64,000 nt of DNA, from assembly GCF_002127325.2 (NCBI RefSeq), contig NC_035433.2, positions 123,844,088 to 123,908,087 on the forward strand, given 5' to 3'. A model generated the notes under the pieces. That model was given only the letters and a program-made list of their open reading frames with translations, was not told the origin of the DNA and ran no database searches. The number at the start of each line of letters is the position of its first letter. The first letter of the stretch is position 1. Source of the DNA: Helianthus annuus. Its lineage: Eukaryota; Streptophyta; Magnoliopsida; Asterales; Asteraceae. Shown here one piece after another: positions 1 through 9,520 of the stretch. The translations under genes and the position numbers were made by a program.

Positions 1-1653
1 AATCCACAAATTCAAGTCAATGATCGTTCTAATAGATTAAAGAGAATAAACCCTCGTTTTTTCATCTTCATCTTCATCTTCAAGAACAATGATGAACAGA
101 TGATGTTTTTTTTCGCAGAACGTGGTGGATTGCGGTGGTTTGGGTCTAGGGTTGTCAGAGAGAGAAAAGGAGGGGAGAGAGTTTGATACAATAAAGATGT
201 TGGGAATTAAACGCATGTACGTGACAAAACAAGGATCGTTCTAATAGATTAAAGAGAATAAAGCAAGGATGTTGGGAATTCGCATAAACATATATTCGTT
301 TCATAACCTCCTCCTATAAATCAACCACAACTGACAAAGAGCCTGTATTAGAAACCATCCTATGTCTTTTACCAACCGAAGAGGCGGCAAGGACAGATAA
401 TACTTCATTTGTCGAGAAACCATACTGTCAAGAAGCTAACATCTTTTACTCATAAACCCTTGAATCCCAACGCTTCTCTAAAAGAGCCTGTATTAGAAAC
501 CATCCTATGTCTTTTACCAACCGAAGAGGCAGCAAGGACAGATAATACTTCATTTGTCGAGAATCCATATTGTCAAGAAACTAACATCTTTTAATACTTC
601 ATTTGTAACCGTAAGGATGATGGAAATTTGTACGTCAAGATCTCTACACAAACTCTTCTACATCTTTTAACCAATTATTCATCACTTAAGACCTTGAAAG
701 ATTTGTTGAAATCGAAGAAAAGAGTAACTAGCAGAAGACGTGTCGGATTCTTCCAACAAATTGTGTATGTGCTTGTGCTGTAGAAACCGGTGATGAATTT
801 GTGTATCTAAATCAGGTTCTCTGCCTTAGATCGGTCATTCCTTGTGATACATGAACGTTGTATTCTTGTCTTTCAGAAGAGTTCGTATTGAACCAAGAAT
901 ACTTCAAACATTCTAAACCCTACCTAGAAACAAACCAACAAAATCCTGATACTCTTCTAGCAGAACCCGACACGTCTTCTATGATGATTCGAAACATTCA
1001 CGAACCACAATGGACTCAGACTAATACTACTCACCCTCCCCTAAGGAAAAAGTTTTCCCGAGGACTCAAGACAAAGCGGTTGGTTTGTATTCATATCAGC
1101 GTTGTTTATCACCCTGTGTAAGCATTAGAAGCCCGACCACTATCAGAATTATTGCATTACATCCCCGTTGAAAACAAGTGATTAAAACGTTTCTCCTTAC
1201 AACTCTCATCAAATGCCTCACCCTTCCTTTTTATTACAGTCATACGACACGTTTTTTTGTTCTTCAATCTTTGTTACTTGTTAATGTTTTATTTTTTTCT
1301 ACTTTTAGAAATATTTGACCACCTAACGACTGTAAAATGTCTCGTGTGATTGACACCTTAAATCCCTCAAATAATTTGGGTAAAATCTAATCTTCGTTTC
1401 ATACAGGCCGTATACGGTTATACGGCCCGTATACATCGTTCGTATACATTGTATACGACAAGGCAAATTATTTACACATGGTGTATACGGGCCGTATACA
1501 GTTATACGGCCCGTATGGAATGTAAAAAACTGACAAAGTCTGCTGGCACAGACTTTGTTAGTTTTATTTCATTCTATACGGGCCGTATAACTGTATACGG
1601 CCCGCATACACCATGTGTAAATAAGTTTTTGCCATGTATTAATATTAGGACCC
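1..1653. repeat. Hairpin-rich mosaic repeat, copy 1 (right part)
   Basis: This stretch aligns almost throughout, in the same orientation, with 44645-46189, including short decayed reading frames, the palindromic GTATACGG repeats and the right end. Similarity stops at the sequence ATTAATATTAGG followed by CCC (about 1653 here, 46189 there), so this is probably the true right end of a repeat. The left end lies outside the window. The stretch around 345-595 is itself two tandem units of about 127 bp, each containing a 'GAGCCTGTATTAGAAACC' block. No convincing gene is present; short open frames here are shared by both copies but carry no recognisable domain. It also holds two copies of the GATCGTTCTAATAG terminal motif (near 24 and 235) that forms the ends of the small inverted-repeat elements at 42670-42963 and 43971-44192. 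Confidence 0.75.
1402..1615. repeat. Cluster of GTATACGG(G/C)CCGTATAC palindromes
   Basis: Three back-to-back inverted units of the form ATACGGGCCGTATA-AC-TGTATACGGCCCGTAT, separated by about 40-60 bp, plus a GTATACATTGTATACGA dyad. Each pair can fold into a hairpin with a stem of about 15 bp. The same motif pair recurs at 40410-40643, 42723-42912, 44028-44150 and 45940-46152. Confidence 0.85.
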
Positions 1654-2007
1654 AAAAGTAAACCATCCTATTTGTCAGTCTGAAAATGATTATTATTTAA
1701 ATTTTAAATTAAGTCTAAAAGCTATTAATATATAGTTCGTATCTAACTTAGACTATGGGGTATGGGGCTTGGGTTGGCTGAAAACGTCCAAGCCACCACC
1801 TCGGGTGGGCTTGGGTTGGGGCGTGGCCCAAGGGGCGGGAGTTTGCAGCCGGGCGTGGGGCGGTCTAGAAAGGTGACATGGCGGGCTCTTAATGGCCAAA
1901 CCAAATTAGCCGTTGGGGGCATTTAAAAAAAATTTTCCTTTATAAATACCTTACCATATTTAACATTTTTCTCACATAATATCAAACACATAAAACACAA
2001 TCTTGCC

Positions 2008-2723
2008 ATGAGTTCTTCAAGTTATAGTGAATCGTCATCATCATCTGACGATGGTGTGGAAATATTTCTACAAACGATCGTGGCGGTGGTGAAAGCTATC
2101 GTGGAAGACGAAGACACTGAGGAAGAGAGTCCGCAACCTAAACGGAGGAGAAGGTACATCGCTCGTAAACGGCACACCGCTAACAATTTGTTGGTAAGCG
2201 ATTACTTCTCAATGATCGGGTAAATGGTATAGGAACCAAAGGAACTTTCTTTGTAAACGGGGTTGAGTACGTGTATGGGTACTACCTAGTTGATGGGATT
2301 TACCCAGAGTGGGGGGTTTTCGTAAAATCGTTCACAAAACACGGTACCATAGATCCAAAGTGATTAGAGTTTAACAGGGTCCAAATGGTTGCACGTAAAG
2401 ACGTCGAGCGAGCATTCGGTGTTTTGAAGAAAATGTGGCGAATATTGACAATGCCTTGTCGACTATGGGACAAGGATCAGATTGGAAACGTGATGTACGC
2501 ATGTATCATTCTTCACAACATGATTTTGGGGGATGAAGGTAGAGCGGTCGTTACCTACTATGATGACGATGACCCCCAACCAGGTAACGTAACAGACGAA
2601 GATAAAGCGGCAAATGAATTTTTGATCAAGTCAAGGGATATACATCACAACCTTCGATCTGATTTGGTGGATCATGTTTCAACGATTCCTGGGTTTGAAA
2701 CCGACGAAAACGACGAAGAATGA
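2008..2723 (+). pseudogene. Gutted PIF/Harbinger transposase
   Basis: An N-terminal piece (2008-2223; serine-rich start, then acidic and KRRRR segments, ending at the 'VSDYF' region) is followed in another frame by a C-terminal piece starting near 2229. The C-terminal piece keeps the 'YYLVDGIYPEW' block and the ARKDVERAFGVLK motif holding the catalytic glutamate (around 2403-2409), and runs to TGA at 2721-2723. The central part, including both catalytic aspartates, is missing compared with the full-length relative at 36043-37296. There is a further in-frame stop at 2361-2363 and a frame change. It cannot encode an active transposase. It shares the acidic tail ending in DENDEE with the intact copy's DSDEE. 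Confidence 0.9.
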
Positions 2724-2773
2724 TAGTTTTTTATTTTGCTAATTATTTTGTATGTTTATGTAGTTTTAATGGT

Positions 2774-2779
<6 letters not shown>

Positions 2780-2864
<85 letters not shown>
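2780..2864. repeat. (TA)n microsatellite
   Basis: An almost pure AT dinucleotide tract of about 85 bp directly abutting the left end of the element at 2866. A second TA tract (4351-4384) abuts its right end, so the tract is probably the insertion target that was split. Confidence 0.95.
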
Positions 2865-2868
<4 letters not shown>

Positions 2869-3354
2869 TAGGAGTTGGGTGAAAAATCTATTTTTCCTAG
2901 AAAGTCTAGGAAGGAATAAGAATTGGACATGTGTCATTGAGGGATTTTAAGTAGAAGGGCTATCATGTAATTTCACATTTTTAATTTTATATTTGGAATG
3001 TATCTTCATTAACTAAAATTCCATGATTTTCGGAAGTTTTATTATTTTCGAATTCAAATCTGGAAGTCAATGTGTTTATCTGAAAACTATCAGCATGTTC
3101 TTAGTGATGTGTGTTATCAGTCAGAGAGGTTGAAGTCAGTGTGTTTTAACACTCTGAAGTCAATATATAATCAGGTTGTGTTTTAACAGTTCTTTTGCAT
3201 TTTAACAATCTGAATGTGTTTTATGTTATTGTCTATGTCACATTACATCGAATATTCCATTGTTCAGAAGATTACTGGAATTTATCAGCATGTTCTTGGT
3301 GCTGTGTTTTAACAGTTTACAGGGCTAAAGTCAATTTTTTTATAGATCCCACAA

Positions 3355-3915
3355 TATAAAGATGGTAAAACACAGGGTATGAATCTGATTGCTGTTAAAA
3401 CACAACTGTATGAACCTGAATGCTAAAACACAACTGTATGAATCTGATTACTGTTAAAACACAATTGTATGAATCTGAATGCTAAAACACAAGTGTATGA
3501 ATCTGCTTGCTGTTAAAACACATCTGTATGAATCTGTTTGCTGTTAAAACACAACTGTATGAATTTGAATGCTAAAACACAATTGTATGAATCTGCTTGC
3601 TGTTAAAACACATCTGTATGAATCTGGATGCTAAAACACAACTGTATGAATCTGAATGCTAAAACACAACTGTATGAATCTGCTTGCTGTTAAAACACAT
3701 CTGTATGAATCTGCTTGCTGTTAAAACACAACTGTATGAATCTGTTTGCTGTTAAAACACATCTGTATGAATCTGAATGCTAAAACACAGCTGTATGAAT
3801 CTGCTTGCTGTTAAAACACATCTGTATGATTTTGGATGCTAAACCACAACTGTATGAATCTGTTTACTGCTAAAACACAACTGTATTAATTTGCTTGCTG
3901 TTAGAACACATCGTC
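3355..3915. repeat. Minisatellite, about 26-30 bp unit
   Basis: About 20 tandem units of two alternating types: 'GCTGTTAAAACACA..TGTATGAATCT' and a shorter form lacking GTT, 'GCTAAAACACAACTGTATG'. The units drift in sequence, mainly at ACATCT/ACAACT and CTTGCTG/GAATGCT positions. The array sits inside the TA-bounded element. Confidence 0.9.
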
Positions 3916-4084
3916 AAGAGAACGGAGATGATAAGAACAATATTTGAATGGTGATGATGAACTCGGAGATGGTGGAGATGGAGAAGTGTTTTAATTTGAT
4001 CCGGTGCTCTCCCTCGTTTCTAAAGTTATCTTCTTCCATGATTATAGTTATTTTTGGTAGGGATTGGGGTTTCCAAGATGGGTT

Positions 4085-4086
<2 letters not shown>

Positions 4087-4132
<46 letters not shown>
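4087..4132. repeat. (GA)n microsatellite
   Basis: A run of about 22 GA dinucleotides within the TA-bounded element. A second, shorter GA run follows at 4386-4402. Confidence 0.95.
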
Positions 4133-4138
<6 letters not shown>

Positions 4139-4347
4139 CGCTTGAATTTAGGAACTAGGCGGTTATCTAATTGATTTAAAACACGGCCATTGACAAAATT
4201 GCCCCTACTCATTTAAAACAATAAATTAATTAAACTTAAATATTACAAGATTGCCATTGATTTAATCTCAACCCTTAAACACACCAATCGGATGGAACAG
4301 ATCGCTTCCTAGACTTTCTAGGAAAAACACACTTTCTGTGCGAACCC

Positions 4348-4387
<40 letters not shown>

Positions 4388-4399
4388 AGAGAGAGAGAG

Positions 4400-4650
4400 A
4401 GAAAGGTTAACATACTTCACGGCTTATCATACTTCACGTAGGAGACAATGGTAACCATTGGATCAGAGGTATAATCATGCATGGAACATATAATCACGCA
4501 TGGGACCACATTATCACGCATGGGACCACATAATCACGCATGGGATCCAAAATCACGCACGTTATTTTGGTCAAAAAAATAATTACGCATGTTATATATT
4601 TCGTGAAATACGTTAATGTACGTTAAGGCGTGAAGCACATTATACTTTCT
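4400..4650. mobile_element. Second small inverted-repeat element between TA repeats
   Basis: The left end GAAAGGTTAACATACTTCACG (shown as its first 20 bases) is mirrored on the right, on the other strand, by GAAAGTATAATGTGCTTCACG. A TA repeat follows immediately on the right (4651-4670), and the TA/GA tract of the neighbouring element lies on the left. The interior contains four tandem units of 'AATCACGCATGGGACCACAT' (about 4472-4555). Confidence 0.65.
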
Positions 4651-4815
4651 ATATATATATATATATATATTAAAAAAAAACTGATGTGGCTTGGCCACGC
4701 CAGCCAAGCCACGCCCACCATACCCCATACAAAATGGGTTTGTGAATTGAGTTTTCAAAGTTACACGTGTCAACCTATTCCCCAAACCCCCGCCCCACCA
4801 CACCCCACAGTCTTA

Positions 4816-5189
4816 TATTAAAACTAGATTTTAAAGATGGTTTCTACATACTATAGTGTACACATGTTTACTTGTATTTTTTTTAAATAAATAAAGGAAA
4901 ATCAATTTTTAATTTAAACCATTCAAAAGCAGTTGTCCCTAACTAACAGACGTAAAACAAAGTGAACATGGATGGATATTTCGCGACATTCAAAGTAAAT
5001 TTCTTCCTTACCTCTTTTGACGTTGGTATCGGTTTTAACATGCAAGCCCGAAGAACCGAACCCCAAAATACCCGGAATTACACATAGGTGCAGTACTCGG
5101 TTATGAGTTTTATATGTTCATCAGTCTCGGGTCGGGTTTAAACTCCGACGTGGTGGAAGGAAGGACGGTCGTGGCAAAGCTTGACCCGA
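4816..5189. other. Intergenic, nothing recognised
   Basis: AT-rich then mixed sequence following the Harbinger relic. No ORF of interest, no structured repeat seen. Confidence 0.5.
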
Positions 5190-5370
5190 ATGATGGGGGA
5201 GGGGGTGGGGTCGAAAACGTATATACCCAAAAATTTCTATAGAACCGGGGAGTCGAAAACGTATATACCAAAAAAATTCTATACGAAAACTACATATATA
5301 ACACTACTGAGCGAAAAGTTCGAGGGGTCGGGGCCCCCCGGCCCCTTCTATACTTCGCCCCTGCGGTTGA
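5190..5370. repeat. Dispersed repeat shared with 32975-33095
   Basis: Contains AAACGTATATACCCAAAAAT and the block from ATTCTATACGAAAACTACAT to GAGCGAAAA, both present with the same spacing at 32994-33057. An internal duplication of the AAACGTATATACC block is present here only. It ends in a G/C-rich segment and then TTCGCCCCTG (TGTGCCCCTG in the other copy), so the two copies share an approximate right boundary. Confidence 0.75.
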
Positions 5371-5585
5371 CGATCTTGATGCCGATTGTCGGCTACTATT
5401 GTGCACAGAAGTAAGTAGTATTGTGGGAGTCTAGGGTTTGACAAGAGGAAACATTACAAAGGAGCACTTAGGGGTAGGGTGATCCACTTTAGATCACTCA
5501 TCAGATAATCATTGTTCGTCATGTCATTGAATTTGATTCCATCAATAGTGATAAATTTTAGTAGGGGTGCCCATCACTAGTGATG

Positions 5586-5885
5586 GAATAACGTACAACC
5601 AAAGCAACACGTGCCCATCAGGCTCAAAGCCCAAACACAATAATAGTTTAAACAAACAATTTTGCATAAGATACAAAAGCCTATTACACAAAACAACATA
5701 AATGCATAACGTACAACCAAAGCAAGCCAACTATGGTAAACACACTCAACAAAACGCGTGTCAGATGACATGGATTGCAAAAGAAAGTTGTAAATCAAGC
5801 ACCATTTAAGCATAAGGTACAATAGCCTATTGCACAAAACACCACCAATACATAATAGGGTGCAAGCAAAGCAAGTCAATCATGG
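5586..5885. repeat. Imperfect tandem repeat, about 120-150 bp unit
   Basis: Three partial units, each with a 'CATAACGTACAACCAAAGCAA' like block (about 5587, 5704 and 5850) and two with 'AAGCCTATTACACAAAACA' like blocks (about 5678 and 5827). It lies directly downstream (minus-strand sense) of the bHLH pseudogene. Confidence 0.7.
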
Positions 5886-5892
5886 TTGGTAA

Positions 5893-6491
5893 TTGACGGT
5901 ATTAGGAAGCAAATTCATTTGCTTTTCTTTCTCAGTATTTGTGGCTTCACCTGCCTCCACAAATTTCTTGAGCCGGTCTCTCTTGTCACCCAAGACTTTG
6001 ATTTTTTTCTTTCATGTGTTTGATGTAACTCACTGCCTGATGCATTTGATCCGATGTAGACCGCTTTCCCTAAACACATTTTTAAACATACAATAATTAG
6101 GTATCAACCAGATTAATCAATCGTTTGGGATAGAGGTAAGGTTTACCTCCCCAGATCCTACTCTATGAGTAGGATTTTCCTTTACAAGGTTGTTTGTTTG
6201 AACTAATCAAACACACCTAGCTGGTTATCAAGTTAGGAAGTACCCTAAACAACTTGAAGCGACCAAAAGAGCTTACCTTAACATAATTAAGGGGAAGTAG
6301 ACCCCTAAGTGTAGCATAAAGCTCAGCCATATCACGCCTTCGTTGTCTTTCCTATGAGCCAATTTTCTTTGTGTATGCTCATCTTTACTATCATTTGATC
6401 AGTTGTTCCTGAATTAGGTTTAGATGAAGGTGACTGAACTCCGTGCAGTTTCCGAGCTTTGGTGAGTGGAATATTTGTAGTGGCCTCCATG
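5893..6491 (-). pseudogene. bHLH transcription-factor pseudogene (bHLH118/bHLH36-like)
   Basis: On the minus strand one exon encodes ERQRRRDMAELYATLRGLLP, the basic region and first helix of a plant bHLH protein. It ends at a good donor (AAG|GTAAGC, 6277/6276). A second exon starting at 6069 after a TTTAG acceptor encodes GKRSTSDQMHQAVSYIKHMK, the loop and second helix, then a charged KRDRLKK segment. The splice phase and position match the usual intron between helix 1 and helix 2 in the subgroup with bHLH36/118/120/125/126. Two lesions break it. The frame shifts just before ERQRRR, and one extra A in the run at about 5999-6006 shifts the frame after helix 2 and brings an early TGA. The usual third exon was not found. 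The basic region keeps the E and R DNA-contact positions. Function before decay would have been sequence-specific transcription control; now probably none. Confidence 0.75.
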
Positions 6492-6863
6492 ATCATGAAG
6501 GTTGAGTACAAGATCTTGTTGATTTCTTGCCGGTTGTTGGAAGGAAATTAAAAAGAAGGAATCTGGTGAAATACCAGGTCATCACTATGCTTGAAAGAGA
6601 ACATAATAAATAATATATGATGATATCTAGGTTAAGCCCACCAGGATTTGATCAACCACTATATATATTTGGGGGATCATACGAGTATAAAATACATGTT
6701 AAAATAGTGATTGTAGAGATATGTCTATCTGTGATATCTTCAACCTAACAAGATTTCTTGACATCTTTCCTGTTAATTATTAAGTATTAAGTAGTATTTT
6801 CTTTTTTGTAAACAATTTTAAATTCATGTGTACCATCTCCGGAATATTTTCTTTTATGTTCAT
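6492..6863. other. Upstream of the bHLH pseudogene, nothing recognised
   Basis: AT-rich sequence. It would include the promoter and the N-terminal coding part of the bHLH gene, but no clear TATA box or continuing frame could be assigned. Confidence 0.4.
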
Positions 6864-8030
6864 ACTAGGTTATAACCCCGTGTGTTATACGGGTTAAGTA
6901 AATAAAAAATCAAATAGTTAATAACGAAGATTTAAGAATTATGAAACGATATTTATAAGACGCTTTTCTGATATCCAAATAAAATTTTGTGTCATGTATG
7001 ATCAAAACTTGTGATGTTTGTCAAGTTTATAAACATGAAAGCATTTGAACCATCGATTAGAAGACAGACTGTATCATCGACTTCTCACGAGTTTTAACAG
7101 TCATGTAAACATACATTTAATAACCCAAGTTTTATTTAAATAATAGTGGTCTTAATTTATTTGTTCTAAAAAAATGTTGAAATGTCCAGATTAGACATAT
7201 AGCAATTATCCAATTAGAAAAACTTATATAAAAAAATAATGTTTCAATTTAAATTAATTAGATAAATATAAATTATCGGTAATTATTAAATTATATAACT
7301 TTAAAATTTAAATATCTGAACGTGAGTTGCATCTTAAAAGAACGGTTGTTTTTTGATAAATTTATTAGTATGATAAATGTAATTTTTATTCTTCTTGCAT
7401 TTTAAACATCTATTAAATTTAAGAGTAAAATGCACGGATAGTCCCTGTGGTTTTGTAAAATAACACCTATAGTCCCCAACTTTTGTAAATGCACGAAGAA
7501 GGCGTGTATCGATGAGGGAGTTGCAGGTGGCAGGTGCTGAGGGTGAGGGTGGGGTGGGGCCAATTGAGTTAATTTTATTTTTTAATATTTTAATATTTTT
7601 TATACAGTAAGGGCATGAAGGTCATTTCACACTCGCTTAACTGAGAAAAATAACCCCTATTTACTCCAGGGACTATCCAAGTAAAAAATTGTCAAACCAC
7701 AGGGAGCACCGATGTAATTTCCAAAAGTTAGGGACTATAGGTGTTATTTTACAAAACCACAGGGACTACCCGTGCATTTTACTCTAAATTTAATAATTTA
7801 AATTAAATAATAATTATCTACAATTAAGGAATTAAGATATAATTTCTAACCTAGTAATTAATATAAATAAATAAGAAGATATTTTATGAAACTTTATCCG
7901 TAATTTCTTAAATGTTTGAAACATATTAAATTTAATAATTTAAATTAAATAATAATTATATATAATTAATGATGGTTTAGAATAATGATAAGTATCCCTA
8001 AATTGGTTTCTTTTATTATATAGTATAGAT
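6864..8030. mobile_element. AT-rich dispersed element, unclassified
   Basis: The left end ACTAGGTTATAACCCCGTGT (6864-6883) continues into a short hairpin CCCGTGTGTTATACGGG. The likely right end is TATATAGTATAGAT (8018-8030). Such 'CTAG...CCCG-hairpin-CGGG ... TATATAGTATAGAT' ends are common among dispersed repeats in plants. It contains the foldback element at 7422-7785, which inserted into an AAATTTA site, and a directly repeated 'AATTTAAATTAAATAATAAT' block on either side (7798 and 7940). No coding capacity seen. Confidence 0.4.
7422..7785. mobile_element. Foldback element 1, AGAGTAAA ends
   Basis: A near-perfect palindromic element: AGAGTAAAATGCACGG... on the left mirrored by ...CCGTGCATTTTACTCT on the right, with arms of about 75 bp and a short unpaired centre. 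It is flanked by the direct repeat AAATTTA (7415-7421 and 7786-7792), taken as the target duplication. Related in end sequence to the elements at 12128, 15654 and 39136. Confidence 0.85.
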
Positions 8031-8346
8031 TATTTGTGGGGTTTTTTTTTATTTGTTAGGTTAAAATACTTTAGTTTTGAATGCATATATGGAACCCCAC
8101 CATCTACATTAGCAGTTGATCAACATCCAACCAAGATTAAAAATTAAAAAAAAACAAAAGCAACGCTCACAAACACATCATTTTGGTTAATGGTTGTATT
8201 TATCGGTAAAAAAGTCGAGTTGAATACATTATAATTATAAATTATAAAATAATTATAAATAAACATCAATGCTTTACATTCATCTCTGGCTGTAAAAAAT
8301 AGACTGGATTTTTTTTTTCTTTAAACAATTTAGAAAATATGAATAT

Positions 8347-8421
8347 ATGACAAGTTTCATAGTTTTTTTTTTTTTTTTTTTTTTTTGGAAATTGAACTTT
8401 ATTAAATGACAAGTTTAATAG
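8347..8421 (-). mobile_element. Tiny 5'-truncated retroposed insertion with poly(A) tail
   Basis: A 15/16 matching direct repeat (8347-8362 ATGACAAGTTTCATAG; 8406-8421 ATGACAAGTTTAATAG) brackets a run of about 24 T followed by about 19 bp of unique sequence. Read on the minus strand this is a short 3' end plus poly(A) tail within a 16-bp target duplication, the signature of L1-type (LINE-driven) retroposition. Confidence 0.8.
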
Positions 8422-8726
8422 TAACACTATAGCATTCACCAATAAGGCATATGTGAGATGTGTTTTTGGTGATGTGACAATTTTTTGGTGTTTTTATTAC
8501 TGGGTGAAGTTGTTTTTAAGAAGAGAGTGTGTGGTTTAGTTTATGGTGAAAAACTAGAAAATATGAGCTATGTAAGAGCATCCCCAATAAAGGGTGTTTT
8601 TTATGTTTTTTCTAGTGCCTAGTTGGCACTTGCCAAACCAATACTCACCCATCTTTCTCTCTTTTGCCCTACTCACACAACACAAAAACACATATTATCT
8701 CTCCTCTCTCCTACATAACACTCACA
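8422..8726. other. Intergenic
   Basis: No gene. From 8577 the sequence GAGCATCCCCAATAAAGGGT resembles one end of a known style of plant MITE, but no matching opposite end was found. Confidence 0.4.
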
Positions 8727-8729
8727 TAA

Positions 8730-9032
8730 GGCTATGGGGTGTGGGGGTCATGGATTGGAACATTATTTCCACATAGGATCATTAATTAAATGGTATACCA
8801 TCCCCCCTCCTTGATTGATGGTGGTTCCCATGGATTAAACCACGATTACCACGACCCTCCCATTTGATAATTTTAAGACAAAAACAAATTAACAAAAATA
8901 AAGGGGATAGTGGTTGGGGTCATGACCACACCCTTAGGGTAGTGGTTTTAAATAATAGATTAAAGATGAATGATGTGGTGCCTATGTGGAGGGTCATGGT
9001 GGTCATAAGGGTCATGACCACACCCTATAGCC
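8730..9032. mobile_element. Tourist-like MITE (PIF/Harbinger type)
   Basis: Terminal inverted repeats GGCTATGGGGTGTGG (left) and GGCTATAGGGTGTGG (right, opposite strand), flanked by the TAA target duplication (8727-8729, 9033-9035). The length of 303 bp and the lack of coding capacity fit a non-autonomous element moved by a PIF/Harbinger transposase. The ends resemble those of the relic at 1751-4812 (GACTATGGGGTATGG), so the two may share a mobiliser. Confidence 0.85.
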
Positions 9033-9144
9033 TAACATTCTTCCCTCCAATTTTTTCTCATTTTTTCTCACATACATCACCACACCTTCTCTTCTCCATA
9101 TCACTTTTTCTCTCTTTAAAACCATCAAAAAACTTCTCTACTTA

Positions 9145-9517
9145 GACCATGTGTAGTGGTGAAGAATTATAATGCCCCCACCATGGGGCATTATCCGACA
9201 CGTGTCATCCCAGTCAGCATGGGGCATTATAGCAAAAGTGGTGTAGTGGGCATAATGCCTAGTAATGCCCCTTCCAATTATTAAAAGTGATTAAAAAAAA
9301 AAAAAACTTATTCATAGTCATCCACTAATCTGTGTTCCCATTGGTGAGTCAAAGTTCCACCCTCATCCATTGTTTGCTTTGAGCGTTTTAAAGAAAACGC
9401 CGGAAGAAAAATTTTTCCAAATTTTTACAAAGTAACGCCCCATGTAATGGTGGGGTAGGCGTTATAGGGCGTTTTTTTTGAAATTTTTTTAAAGAAAACG
9501 CCCCACTATACATGGTC
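9145..9517. mobile_element. Tourist-like MITE
   Basis: Inverted ends GACCATGTGTAGTGG and, on the opposite strand, GACCATGTATAGTGG, flanked by TTA on both sides (9142-9144, 9518-9520). 373 bp, no ORF of interest. The interior has repeated GGGGCATTA and CGCCCC motifs in both orientations. Confidence 0.85.
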
Positions 9518-9520
9518 TTA

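Larger units (their letters stand above)
2866..4350. mobile_element. Non-autonomous element with TIRs, inserted in a TA repeat
   Basis: The left end reads GAGTAGGAGTTGGGTG... and then TTTTTCCTAGAAAGTCTAGG (2890-2912). The right end on the opposite strand reads GTAGGGTTCGCACAGAAAG... and then the identical TTTTTCCTAGAAAGTCTAGG. These form imperfect terminal inverted repeats of about 50 bp. Both ends sit directly against TA repeats. The interior holds a minisatellite (about 3355-3915), a GA microsatellite, and no plausible gene. The behaviour resembles MITE-like families known to insert within TA microsatellites; the superfamily is not clear from the sequence. Confidence 0.7.
1751..4812 (+). 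mobile_element. Relic PIF/Harbinger DNA transposon with nested insertions
   Basis: The ends are inverted: GACTATGGGGTATGGGG on the left and, on the opposite strand, GACTGTGGGGTGTGGTGGGG on the right. They are flanked by TTA on both sides (1748-1750 and 4813-4815), the 3-bp target duplication expected for PIF/Harbinger. The interior carries a broken Harbinger transposase (2008-2723) in the plus direction. Subterminal copies of the GGCTTGG/CCAAGCC motifs occur at about 1767-1850 and 4687-4715. The rest of the interior is taken up by two later insertions bounded by TA repeats (2866-4350 and 4400-4650). Family assignment follows from the TSD, the TIR and the transposase remnant together. Confidence 0.8.

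Noticed and set aside
857..1121. Small protein gene (frame starting near 858, copy near 45397)
   Set aside because: Present in both repeat copies but the reading frame shifts between them at the 3' part, and there is no domain; repeat sequence.
4534..4803. Short minus-strand frame rich in IYIYIY
   Set aside because: It is translation of a TA repeat and the Harbinger terminal region.
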